NCBI RefSeq assembly: GCF_000471905.2
Contig: NW_006500308.1
Coordinates: 53,259 to 117,258, forward strand
Reading direction: 5' to 3'
DNA from: Amborella trichopoda
Lineage: Eukaryota; Streptophyta; Magnoliopsida; Amborellales; Amborellaceae
Length of the DNA stretch: 64,000 bases
In this document: piece after piece, positions 44,477 to 54,655 of the stretch
How positions within the stretch are numbered: the stretch's first letter is position 1
Layout of the letters: every line of letters starts with the position of its first letter
Program-made: the position numbers and the translations under genes
Notes under the pieces: generated by a model
The model's database searches: none
The model's input: only the letters and a program-made list of their open reading frames with translations
Told to the model about the DNA's origin: nothing

Positions 44477-45692
44477 ATGTCACTTGCATTTTGCTCTGCA
44501 AATCGAATATAAAAAAAAAAAAAGTATTGTTCTTGATCCATGTACATGTTCACAATATGCCCATGCCCTTCACTCGCGAAAACATGCAATGATGGCCTCA
44601 AAAGCACTGGTTGAAATCAATTTCAGCATTAGTTGCTCAAGTATAATACCCCTCAAGTTACATTTCCATGGCCTGATTGCAGTTGCTTTTGTGGTGTTAG
44701 AATATGGATATCTCAGTTTTATATTGATATATATTATTATAGATGTATGGGTATATATCTCTTGAACCACGTAAATATTGTGCTCTCTTTTCTCCTCTCC
44801 CTATTCTTCATTCAATATTTGTGCATGTATGCTCCCACGAATTTTAACATGGTATCAGAGTCAGGTTCCCTTCGATGGCCCATCGATCTGATTGAATTCT
44901 AACAGTCTCAGAGCTAGGTTCTCTTCGAGGCCCATCGATCTGATCTCGTTAGCAGCGCTGCTGTCGTCTTCTTTGCATAGAGCCAATTGTCCATCTCCAA
45001 TGAAGAAATTGGTGCAACTTTGTGAATACGAGGAAGAAGAGCTAGAGAGAGAAACAATCTTCAAGAGGCACCCCTCCGATATCTGAACCCCGTTGATCCT
45101 TTGGACCCCCTCGAGCCTTACCCCCACTCGAAACCTTCTCTTTCCTCTTCACTTGAGCTATCGTTCAACTGTATATACTTTTTTCCCCCTTAATTTCTCT
45201 CTCTATATGGAACCCACCTTTAATTTGCCCCTTAAACAAAACCATAAAATAATAGAGAGAGAGATAAAGAGCCCCAATCCCTGAGAGTCCTTCCACTTAG
45301 GCTTCTTCAGAATTTGATGGCCAGCAAAATTAGGATTTCAATCTTTTATCTCTACATGATAAAAGCTTCTTGAGAAGTGGTGGTCTATAGGGACCATATT
45401 AAATCATTCTTTCGACTTTCTCCTTTTTCTCTCAAGAAGCTCCTTTAGCCAAAAAAAAAATGCAGTGTATGGCGGTGGTGAGAAAAAAAAAATTGTATTT
45501 TACAAGTTGGGTGTTTCAGACCCAACTTGAGAGGGAGAGTATAGGAGATATGAGGATGAGATGAATAGAGATGAAGTCAACATCTTTAATGTAATCGTTA
45601 TATGGACAAGAAAATCCAACTTTTGGATCAATCCAACTATTATGCTCCAGATGAGGAGATAAAGATGATTAAATTTCTCGATCCTGGTTGAT

Positions 45693-45860
45693 GATCAAGT
45701 TTTCCGTTACTTGATCCCGTTTTGATGATGGAGTTTTCTGTTACTCCATCATGTGCGATGATCGAGTTTACTCGATCCTGTTTGTTCCATATGCCTATGT
45801 TTCAATGATTGAGTTTTTCGTTACTTAATCGTATTGAATGATGGAGCGTTGCTCCATCAT
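45693..45860. repeat. Array of five short hairpins
   Basis: Five inverted repeats follow each other: GATCAAG/CTTGATC (45693-45716), ATGATGGAG/CTCCATCAT (45725-45752), GATCGAG/CTCGATC (45760-45777), GATTGAG/CTTAATC (45807-45830, one G-T pair) and ATGATGGAGC/GCTCCATCAT (45838-45860). Loops are 3-10 bases and three share TTNNGTTA. The stems are variants of one theme, alternating GATCRAG and GATGGAG. Confidence 0.85.
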
Positions 45861-45925
45861 GTGTGATGATCCTTTTTTTTAGAAAGAGAAAGCCTCTAGA
45901 AAGAAAAGAAGCCTCTGAGAGAGAA

Positions 45926-46055
45926 GATCTTCAAAGAAGAAGACCCTAGAAAGAGAAAGTCTCTAGAAGAAAGTAGAGAGTCCAAAAAAAGATCTTCAGA
46001 GAAGAAGACCCTAGAGACATAAAGTCTCTAGAAGAAAGTAGAGAGCCCAAGAAAG
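45926..46055. repeat. 65-bp tandem duplication
   Basis: Copies 45926-45990 and 45991-46055 start GATCTTCA(A/G)AGAAGAAGAC and share AAGTCTCTAGAAGAAAGTAG. They are purine-rich and just downstream of the hairpin array in the LTR element's interior. Confidence 0.85.
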
Positions 46056-46575
46056 GTTGTTTCTTGGAAGACCATGGTAACGTATGAATTTATCATAGAT
46101 TTGATCACTACTCGATCATGAATTTGATCACTACTCGTTTTTTTAGCAACTTAGTATTGTTCAAACTCTAGCTGCTTTGTGTCAAAGCATCTTTAGATAT
46201 GTTAGGTTTATATTGATATACATTATTATAGATATATGGGTATATATCTTTTGATAAGGTTATCTATCTAGAAGATAGAGACCCAGTTACATGGTCATTA
46301 AGTTATCATACCATATATATATCATATTTATCTCAGTTATCATATCATATATATACATATCATATTTATCTCATGTAATTGTATGATTGTATTTTATATA
46401 TAGATGAACTTATTGATGTAAACATTCATCCAAAATAGTGAAGATGTAGCCAGTTGGGGCTTTGGATCCGTGGACGTAAGGCTTCGGCCTGAACTGTGTA
46501 AATGTTGTGTTCTCTCTTCTTCTCTCTCCATTTTTCATTTAATATTTGTGCAAGTATGTCCCACGAATTCTATCA

Positions 46576-47102
46576 ACCGTCCCATTTCAGTCCCTAGATG
46601 TAGAAATAATTGGCAATTTTAAGAGTTTTTCACAATGGGTTAATAGTTCTCTTTTTTTTTTTTTGAAAAAAAAAAATTATGATATTCCAATGATATCAGA
46701 ATCTGAAGAACTTTAAGCCTTTTAGTCTGGTGATACTTGATAGCATGTATGAGTTTCTAGCCAAAATTTTTTCTTTTTTTTTTGTGACCTATGTAAAAAA
46801 ATTTATTTTGTCTTTTCACTTGGATCGTATCCTTAATATTGAGCTTTCCCCAATGTGGTCTTTTGTTATCAATTACAGCAGTTCTTTTTGTGCCATAATT
46901 ATTTTCCTTTCCCCACTGAAATTGCCATGATTTCTTGCATCACTTTGGAATCATGCATTGTCCACATGACTAAGCAATGTGGCACATGCACACGGGGTTT
47001 TAAAATTACTATTCATTTTCTATGGTTTTTCATTTCAATTGCTTGTTTCATGTGTTTCCATCTGATTGATGTGTAATACATCGCCGCTGGTTTTCATTAT
47101 GA
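46576..47102. other. Intergenic, no gene
   Basis: AT-rich stretch before the COX15 pseudogene, with T and A runs at 46652-46677 and 46767-46780. It may hold the original COX15 5' part, but I cannot recognise an exon. Confidence 0.35.
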
Positions 47103-47305
47103 GAAGATAGAAACCGTGACTCTGGCTTTACATTCGCAGGGATTTTCCTTTCAACCTTCAAAGAACATGTCAACCACTGCAATCCTGCATCCTTATTAAC
47201 ACCAAACAAATCTGAAGTTATGAAGGAAGGGGCCACATTGCTTGCTAATAAAGGAATTGAAGCACAGAAACAGGTTGGAATATGGGTATTTGGTTATGCT
47301 ACACA
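47103..47305 (+). pseudogene. COX15 pseudogene, N-terminal exon
   Basis: Open frame FLSTFKEHVNHCNPASLL, then EVMKEGATLLANKGIEAQKQ and VGIWVFGYA. The last part matches the start of the first membrane helix in plant COX15 (KAVGIWLFG-like); after FGYA the match ends abruptly. The upstream start codon was not identified. The first half is assigned only because it is continuous with the second. Confidence 0.55.
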
Positions 47306-47650
47306 TATGTCCGAGCCCATTAAGTATAGTTGTAGAGCAATGCCAAAGAAGACAATTAAGTAAATTTATGTATATGGATTATCTTTAAAAGGAAAACGAT
47401 AGTTATTGTATTTATATTTTCATTTATATGGCACTCTTAAGTAATAATTTGGCTTGAAGTTTAGCTTTACAATATTAATATGTTCTTCTTTTTTTTTTCA
47501 GTAATACTGATATATTCCATTGTTTTGCTTACTCGCTTGCAAAATTGTCTCAGCATTATGAACCGGTAATTTCTAAACTGTAAAGGCCATACTATCAGCT
47601 TTAAGTCATTGCCGGGCCTGGGTATACGAGAATAGAGTCTACTAAAAACG

Positions 47651-49339
47651 TGTTGCGTTTGGTGATAGCTAAATGACCATACCCATATTTTCTTCTAAAG
47701 ATTTGAGTATTATGGGAAATAGAAAATTGACTTTCTTGAGAAGCAAAAGAGTGATATCTTTATAAGAGAGTGAAGGAAGACAGAATACCCATCCTTTGAG
47801 GGTCATCCCTTTGAGAGTTACAGGAATAGATCTCCAATATGGAGATGGATCTTCAAGAGAGAAAGACATGGCCTCTGAGAGGGGCGATATTCCCATTGGG
47901 TTGGTTAACTTTCACTTCCAGATAGAGAAAGTCTCTCAGTTGCTCTCAAGGTTATCTTTCCAGTAGCGGTATTGTGGTGGGAAAGATGATGTTGATCGAT
48001 GGTGTTGCTCGGTCCAGAAAGCGGGTTTAGAAGGGAAGACCAGTGATGATTTTTACCAATGTTTAAAGGTAAGTATTATCTCTTGTAACCCAAAACCGTA
48101 ATCTTCATTATGATAGTGGATTTCTAGTTGCCGAGGTCGTGGATGTAGCCCTACTGGCTGAACCACGTAAATCGTGTGTTGTTGTGGTGTGCCTTTTATG
48201 TTTGCTTTATTTCTCGCACTCGATTTATAATCGTATTCATCTACTTTACATTTAGTCAATCTTCTACACGATCTTGGCTGAGATCCCGGAGTTTGGGATT
48301 CCTAGTTCCGCAAGCTAAGGGGTTCTCGAGAACCCTACAATTAGTATCAGAGCATAAGGTGTGTACGGGGCTAAGGCTTGTTTAAGAAAATGATGAATGG
48401 TGGAGTTTGATGGATACATGGTTTGAGGTGGAGAAATATGAAGTCAAAGTGTTTGTGAAAATTCCACAATGGAGGCAAACGAGAAGAAATTAAGAAATAT
48501 CCATGGTTTGAGGTGGATAAATATGAAGGCAAAGTATTTGTGAAAATTCCACAATGCAGGCAAGTATGAAGAAATCAAGAAACCTATTCAATGATGGTCG
48601 TCAAGGCAATTATGGTGATTTTGCTATCAAGGTAGAGAATATTGGGTTTGGTGATAACTAAATCACCAAACCCATATTTTATTCTAAAGAATAGGGTATT
48701 ATGAAAAATAAAAAATTGACTTTCTTGGGAAGCAAGAAAGTGATATCTTTATAAGAGAGTGAAAGAAGACATAATACCCATCCTTTGAGGGTCACGCCTT
48801 TTGGGGTTATGGGAATGGATCTCCAATATGGAGATAGGTCTCCAAGAGAAAGAGAGAGACATGATCTCTGAGAGATGAGCGGTATTCCTATTAGTTTGGG
48901 TTGATTAATTTTCATTTTTGAAGAGAGAAAGTCTCTCAGTTGCTCTCAAGGTTATCTTTCCAGTAGCTGTATTGCGACAAGAAAGAGGATGTTGATCGTC
49001 GATGTTGCTCATTCGGGAGAGTAGGTTTAGAAAGGAAGATCGGTGATGATTTTTTATCGATGTTTAGAGATAGGTATTATCTCTTGTAACCCAAAACTGT
49101 AATCTTCATTGTGATAATGGATTTTTAGTTGCCGAGGCTGTGGATGTAGCCCTACAGGTTGAAACACGTAAATCGTGTGTTGTTGTGGTGTGTTTTTTAT
49201 GTGTGCTTTATTTTTCACACTCGATTTATAGTTGTATTCATCTACATCGTATTTAGTCAATTATCTACACGATCTTGGGTGGGATCCCAATGTTTGGGAT
49301 TCTTGATTCTGCAAGCTAGAGGTTCACGAGAACCCTACA
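47651..49339 (+). mobile_element. Non-autonomous LTR element with long LTRs and 300-bp interior
   Basis: LTRs 47651-48339 (689 bp) and 48640-49339 (700 bp) start T(G/A)TTG(C/G)GTTTGGTGATA and end GAACCCTACA. A primer-binding site-like TTAGTATCAGAGC follows at 48341. A purine-rich AAGGTAGAGAA precedes the right LTR. Flanks AAACG and AAAGG differ at one base. The 300-bp interior codes nothing and is itself mostly two copies of a CCATGGTTTGAGGTGGA(G/T)AA to AATTCCACAATG unit. It sits in the COX15 pseudogene. Confidence 0.82.
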
Positions 49340-50007
49340 AAAGGAACCTCTAGCTTTCAAGTGATATGATGTGTTCCTGTTTTCTAGAGTCATCATACAT
49401 GGACCACACTTTCTATGGCAATTGCATTTCTGTTAGACATGATTCCCGAGGGGTAATGATGAAATACATCTTTTGAAAGTGATATATGGTTAATCCATTC
49501 AGGGTTTATTCCCTCAAAAGAAAATCCATATGAGGTTTACTTAAGGTATTAAATTTTATTTCCTAATTTGAAAACTGGGTTTATCTTACCAATTTGGAGA
49601 TTCAGGTCACCAGACAGTGCTTCTCATCTTATATATTTAATATTCAATGTTTTCTCCTTTAGTGCTTTTCATCCTTTTTTTTATGCTCATAGCTTGTTGA
49701 TTTATTCTATAGCAAATATTGTGGTTGCCCTGTTTCATGTCATCTGTTTCATTTCATCATTGCTCTGATGTAATTGAATTGATGTATTGGAAATAATCAA
49801 AGCACTGGTGTAGAAAATAAAGCCACAATGTAAATTGCTTCTGTTATTGCTGATTTAGGCAGCTTACTATGTGTTGTCCTTTCTTAATTTTATTGTGTTA
49901 TTTGATTTAAATTTTGGTTTCCAAAATATAGGTTCTTAACTTTGTATTCATGCATGCTACAAAAATTCCATTCATAGATGGGTGATCACACAAAACTTGA
50001 CACCTCA
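49340..50007. other. COX15 intron-like stretch
   Basis: Between the LTR element and the next recognised COX15 exon. No exon encoding the GGVTRL and WKFTG-type segment of COX15 can be seen; it is lost or beyond recognition. Confidence 0.4.
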
Positions 50008-50235
50008 GAGTGAACAGAGGGATGAATCTTGAAAATTTCAAATTCATATATTGGATGGAATAATGCACATTGACTATGGGGAAGGGGACTGGGCATCATA
50101 TTTGCAGTGCCTTTTACATATTTTATTGTTGAAGGGTATATTACTCATCAGCTTGGACTGAGACTCTCTGCTCGTTTGGCTCTTGGTGCTGGCCAGGGTC
50201 TAATTGGCCGGTGGATGGTAAGGAGTGGACTAGAG
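50008..50235 (+). pseudogene. COX15 pseudogene exon (residues near the second and third helices)
   Basis: Begins RVNRGMNLENFKFIYWME. An extra A in GAATAATGCACAT shifts the frame; in the shifted frame it reads EYAH, a TGA, LWGRGLGIIFAVPFTYFIV, GYITHQLGLRL, ALGAGQGLIGRWMVRSGLE. The conserved histidine of the HRMWGR-type heme-ligand motif is kept but the next Arg codon is the TGA. The donor GTGTGA follows directly. Confidence 0.88.
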
Positions 50236-50468
50236 GTGTGACCCCAGAAAATTATTACTGACCCATTCACCTTGGCATGATGTTGTTCAATTTTTTTATT
50301 TTTTTAATATATATATATCATTGCACATTTATCTTTGATCATTACACAATTCTTACATTCTTTCTTCTTTTTCACAGCTAAGTTGTTTTTCTTATGAAGA
50401 AAAAAAAGAAATACCTAGAGAAAAATTTTAATTCTTGAATTCATCAAATAGCTTGTTTTCTTTTCCAG

Positions 50469-50717
50469 GAGCCAGAATCTGAATATGCTCTGCCAAGGGT
50501 GAGCCCTTATCGTTTGGCTACTTTTGACTTCTGTTTTCGTAATCTACTGCGGCCTTCTTTGGACTGGTCTTCCCATAGTTATGCCACAACCACCAACTGG
50601 TTCAATATCTTCGATACATGGTATGGAGCTGCAAAAGCTCGGACACTTACAATGCCTGTCAGTATTCTGGTTTGTGTCACTGCTATCTCAGGAGTCTTTG
50701 TGGCAGGAAATGATGCA
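50469..50717 (+). pseudogene. COX15 pseudogene exon with two opposite frameshifts
   Basis: Starts EPESEYALPRVSPYRLAT. It loses two bases near 50520, continues in another frame as TSVFVIYCGLLWTGLPIVMP, and returns near 50620 to the first frame with YGAAKARTLTMPVSILVCVT and AISGVFVAGNDA. The donor GTATAT follows. The split frames agree with one continuous COX15 segment. Confidence 0.88.
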
Positions 50718-51007
50718 GTATATTACTAGTAGCCTGCTGCCTATTCTGCTTCCTCTAATTTCTTTAAATTCCAAATCATCTGACTTTACATAGTAAAATC
50801 TGAATCTCTCTCTCTCTCTCNNNTTTTCTCTCTCTCTCTCTCTACTATTACTTATTACTATATATATATTATATATAGTATATATATATATATAGTACTA
50901 TATANNNNNNNNNNNNNNNNNNNNCGTACTTACTCGTCTTCCTTACCTTACTTTAACTTTAACTTAACTAACTAACTACTACTCTACGTTACTATAATAA
51001 ATACTAT

Positions 51008-51076
<69 letters not shown>

Positions 51077-51512
51077 TGATTTGTATAAGGTTTCAACCTA
51101 AAACAATCAAAGGGGCCCCTCTAGATCTTGCCAAAAGATGGCCATAAACCCTTATAACAACCTAAAAATCAATTTTCACACTTAATTATGAAATTTAAAG
51201 GTTAAAAAATATGTAGATTGAGCAGATCATAAACACTTAAAGGTTTTGAAAATAAAAGGTCTAGATAATATGTTACAAGATGCACCAGTTTTAGGACTTG
51301 AAATCTTTTTCTTTTTTCTTTTTTATATAGATACATCTTGAAGTTGGGATGATTAATTGTAATGTTTTTCGACATAGGAACAACCCTTTCAGGTGAAATT
51401 TTGATGTGCACCTTCCTTCTACAATATAATGTTGACAACTTATGTATGTGATGGATATCACTCAATGCCCATTTTGATGCACAATGTTATTTATTCTTTT
51501 TTATATCTTCAG
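50718..51512. other. COX15 intron with (TC)n, gaps and a MITE
   Basis: Holds (TC)n from 50805, NNN at 50821-50823, 20 N at 50905-50924 with odd reiterated sequence on both sides (50836-51010), (TC)n(AT)n at 51012-51073, and a MITE relative at 51075-51430. Confidence 0.65.
51075..51430 (-). mobile_element. MITE related to families A and B, inverted
   Basis: Read on the minus strand it has TAGAAGGAAGGTGCACATCA, CATCCCAACTTCAAGATG, a TCTAGACC stretch and GATCTGCTCAATCTACAT, the same landmark order as families A and B. Its outer end next to the (AT)n tract is GTGTGATTTGTATAAGG. No target duplication seen. Confidence 0.5.
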
Positions 51513-51623
51513 GGTCATGCATATAATACATTTCCCAAGATGGGAGACAGCTGGATCCCAGATGAGATTTTTGAATTAGAGCCTGTTATTTGCGATTTCT
51601 TTGAGAATACAGCAACTGTTCAG
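51513..51623 (+). pseudogene. COX15 pseudogene exon, intact frame
   Basis: Thirty-seven codons, GHAYNTFPKMGDSWIPDE, IFELEPVICDFFENTATVQ, with AG before and GTAAAT after. This is the well-conserved FPKMGD..WIP segment between membrane helices of heme A synthase, and the best preserved piece of the gene. Confidence 0.92.
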
Positions 51624-51749
51624 GTAAATTTCAAAGGCCTGATAGTGCTTGTAGATATTACCTTCAACATGATGTAGTTGTAAGTATTCATAGATGTTTC
51701 GATTTCTTTGTTGCTGTACTTGAAACATCAAAGTGCCTTCAACCTCAGG

Positions 51750-52200
51750 CTTATGAAGTAACCTTTCAATTTCTTGGCATATGTGATAACTAGTTCAATG
51801 GCTACATTCTGCATATATCTTAGAAAAGAAGCAAAAAGCAAGGTTGAGGCAGGAAAACTCAAGTTTGAATTGTGTTAATGAACAAGCAACAAAACCAAAA
51901 GCAAAAAACAGAGAGAATGAGCAAAACAGTAATAGAAAAGTGACGGAAATGAAAAAAGAGAGAAATTTAAAAAAGAGAACCTACGCTTTTGAAGTAACAA
52001 TTTCTTAGCATAAGTGATTACTAGTTGCCAATAATTTACATTGCGCATGTATGTTAGAAAGAACAAACAAAAAACAAGGTTGAGATAAGAAATCTAAAGT
52101 TTGAATTGTACTCAAACAAGCAACAAAATCAAAAGAAAGAAATGAGAGAATGAACAAAGAAGTGATAGAAAGAGTGAATCAAATGAAAAAGAAATACAAA
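51750..52200. repeat. Tandem duplication of about 237 bp in a COX15 intron
   Basis: Copy 1 from about 51750 and copy 2 from about 51987 share GAAGTAAC, ATTTCTTGGCAT/ATTTCTTAGCAT, AACAAGCAACAAAA(C/T)C and AGAGAGAATGAGCAAA-like words in order. Both are A-rich in the second half. Confidence 0.7.
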
Positions 52201-52459
52201 TAAGACCGTATGGAAGAACAAAAGAGGCAAATAAAATACAAATTAAATATGAAATCACGAAATAAAAAAGAAAGAAAGAAAGAATTGCATGTGTTATGTT
52301 TGGTACCTGCAGCATTCCATGCCTGCCACACAAAAGTAGAAAATGACAGAATATATCTGGTTGTCAAGAGTTCATCAGTTTCTTCTTATTGTAAGGTTAC
52401 ATAAGAGAGTTTATTAAGAGAGAGCAATTAGGAGGAGTTTCTTGCTTGTTTTCTTCCAG

Positions 52460-52599
52460 CTTGACCACCTTATACCTTCCACTGCAATGCCGCTTTCCAT
52501 TGGAGGCATGTGGTGTGCAACAAAGAAATTAGACTTGCATCCAGCTGTCTGATACTCCGATCGCTGATTGGAAGTACCCTTGGCATGGCAGATTTACAT
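52460..52599 (+). pseudogene. COX15 pseudogene exon with TGA
   Basis: Reads LDHLIPSTAMPLSIGG, MWCATKKLDLHPAV, then TGA (52550-52552); after a small shift RSLIGSTLGMADLH. The second conserved heme-ligand motif, normally LDHR, reads LDHL, keeping the histidine. A donor-like GT follows at 52600. Confidence 0.88.
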
Positions 52600-53699
52600 G
52601 TAACATAATCTTTACATTCCTTGATGCATTTTTACGTATTTTATTTTATTTTATTTTATTTTTGTTCTCATGATAATCAATATTCTTCAAGCATAGTGGA
52701 ATTCCTTTGCAATTGAACTGTGGAGCAGAAATGTAATTGTTTCTGTGTAAGAAGAATCCAATGAATAGTCATTGATTCCCTCCTAGTCTAATTGATGAGG
52801 AATACCAATTACTTGGCAAATTTATTGCATGGCTCTTACACAGCCATACATTTACAGAAATAACTAACTACATTACAATTGTATTTAGAAAATGACCATC
52901 CGTTTGGTTCATCACTGCCTAGTAAAATGATGATTGGTGATGGAGGGTGTAAAAACATAGTCCACTAGTGGGTCCCACTCTCTCTCCCATCACCTTTCAT
53001 TTCATTGGAACCCGTTTATTGGAGGGTAATGATCCTGATAGATTAAAGTTTGCTCATAGTCCATTCGATTCTATATTCTCTTGAATTTATGATACTATAT
53101 TGATCTAACAGAGTGTTTGAAAAAATGGATCGGTTGGACCCACCGGCCACCTTGAAATAGATTGGCAATGTGGCAGAGCGAATCGGCCAATAAAAAAATT
53201 CAAAGAAATAGAGAAAAAAATAAAAAATTGAAAAAATAAAATAAAATCAAGGTAGGGCCAAAATTCCCGATATGGACCGCGTGATTCTGATCCTGAATTG
53301 ATGTTTTTTAAAACTCTGGTCTAAGGTATATAGAGCAATGTTGCTAACAAAATTAGCCATGACGCATTGCACCTATACTTACAAAAACTGATTCAGAGAT
53401 AACGTACTACTCCAGGAACTGTCACTAATCGCAATGAAGATTTCTAAAAATGCCCAATGCTATTGAACTTTTCCTTGTAATGTAAAATATCAGGTTGATT
53501 GCGCGCAAACAGCAAATAAATAAACCATGTTGAATGCTAATCATTTAAATTATTTATTCTGCCCAAGATGTAAAATCGTTTCCAGTTTAAAACCTTGTCT
53601 ATAGGCCGCATTCATTTCAAATGCTTCCAAGTGCTGTCCGCAAATCATCTTTGCTCTCAGGAGAAATTTTCGCGGTTCTAGCCATTTTGATTCTTACAG
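52600..53699. other. COX15 intron
   Basis: About 1.1 kb without coding sequence. It carries a (TTTTA)n tract at 52637-52661 and the hAT-like fold-back at 53109-53318. Confidence 0.6.
53109..53318. mobile_element. Small hAT-like fold-back element
   Basis: The left end CAGAGTGTTTGAAAAAATGG and the right end reversed CAGAGTTTTAAAAAACATC pair imperfectly, with GGATCGG and GGATCAG-type words inside. Flanking TGATCTAA (53101-53108) and TGGTCTAA (53317-53324) match at seven of eight bases if the right boundary is shifted by two bases. Confidence 0.5.
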
Positions 53700-53785
53700 A
53701 AAATGCAAGTGGCACTGGGTATATCGACACTGCTTTCATATGTTCCAGTTTATCTTGCCACTGCTCATCAAGTAGGGGCCTTAAC
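53700..53785 (+). pseudogene. COX15 pseudogene, last exon, part before the copia insertion
   Basis: Reads MQVALGISTLLSYVPVYLA, TAHQVGALT up to the target site TTAAC at 53781-53785. It contains the final histidine-bearing AHQ.GALT motif of heme A synthase. The acceptor CAG ends at 53699. Confidence 0.9.
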
Positions 53786-54655
53786 TATTGAACTTTTGAG
53801 GGGGAAGGGATGAACCCGCAAAAATCCCACAAATTGATGACGACTGTAAATTACAGAGATCATCGTTTTTCAAAACTATTGAGAACTCTTAGGTTTTTCT
53901 TTATATGCCTCTCCATAGCTATGAAACCAAGCCGTCTCCAATGTTCGACTTTTTTCTTGGAATTTTTTAGAAGGTGACTCTCTTTTCCTGGGTAGTTATC
54001 GGATACACGTTGGATAAAAGCATTTTCTCTATCTAAGAAGCCTTTTAGTGATAAATAATAAAAATACTTTATAATTTTAAGATAAATATTAATTATATTA
54101 AGAGAAAAAAATATAACACATGTGAGGGCCCATGGCCACCCACATATACTAACATCTCCCACTTCGTCAAGAGGGCCAGATTATATTGATATATCATAAA
54201 ATTCGTACCATTTAGTAGGTTTAATATTTATTAGCATATCCTTGTCATGAAGTTTTTCACGCTAGTGCGGTTATGTATATCATGATACGAAAAATATTCA
54301 CAGTCATGGGGTTTTTTACGCTAATGCGGCTTTTCCTTTCATGGTTAAGACATCAAAGAAAAATATCACATTTAGGAGTTCTTGAGTTAGATATTCCTAA
54401 GTCTCATCAAAGCTGCATGCTTTGATAATATTTTTGCACTTAATCTCTTTGTTAAAGGGTTTGCAATCATATATGAAGATGACAAATAACTTACAGTTAA
54501 TTCATTCTTTCCAATAATATCATAAATGTAATGATAATCAATTTCAATGTACTTACCCTTGGAACTATAGGTCTCATTTCTAATTGATGAGATGACAACC
54601 TATATATTACAAAACAATTTAACAGGTCCATCGGCTATATCCAACTTCAAATTAT

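Larger units (their letters stand above)
44695..46575 (+). mobile_element. Non-autonomous LTR element with hairpin array
   Basis: The left LTR (44695-44849) starts TGTTAGAATATGG and ends ACGAATTTTAACA. The primer-binding site TGGTATCAGAGTC starts at 44850. A right LTR-like copy (46200-46575) starts TGTTAGGTTTATATTG and ends ACGAATTCTATCA; it has about 220 more bases inside. A polypurine-like TTGAGAGGGAGAG at 45525-45537 suggests the true 3' LTR may start at 45538 instead. The interior has no RT, integrase or gag that I recognise. Flanking 5-mers differ. Confidence 0.62.

Noticed and set aside
45693-45860. Repeated short palindromes as a CRISPR-like array
   Set aside because: Repeats are variable hairpins, not identical repeats with unique spacers, and the host is a plant.
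47490-47566. Possible extra exon FHCFAYSLAKLSQHYEP
   Set aside because: It has AG before and GT after, but does not resemble the missing COX15 segment or anything else I know.
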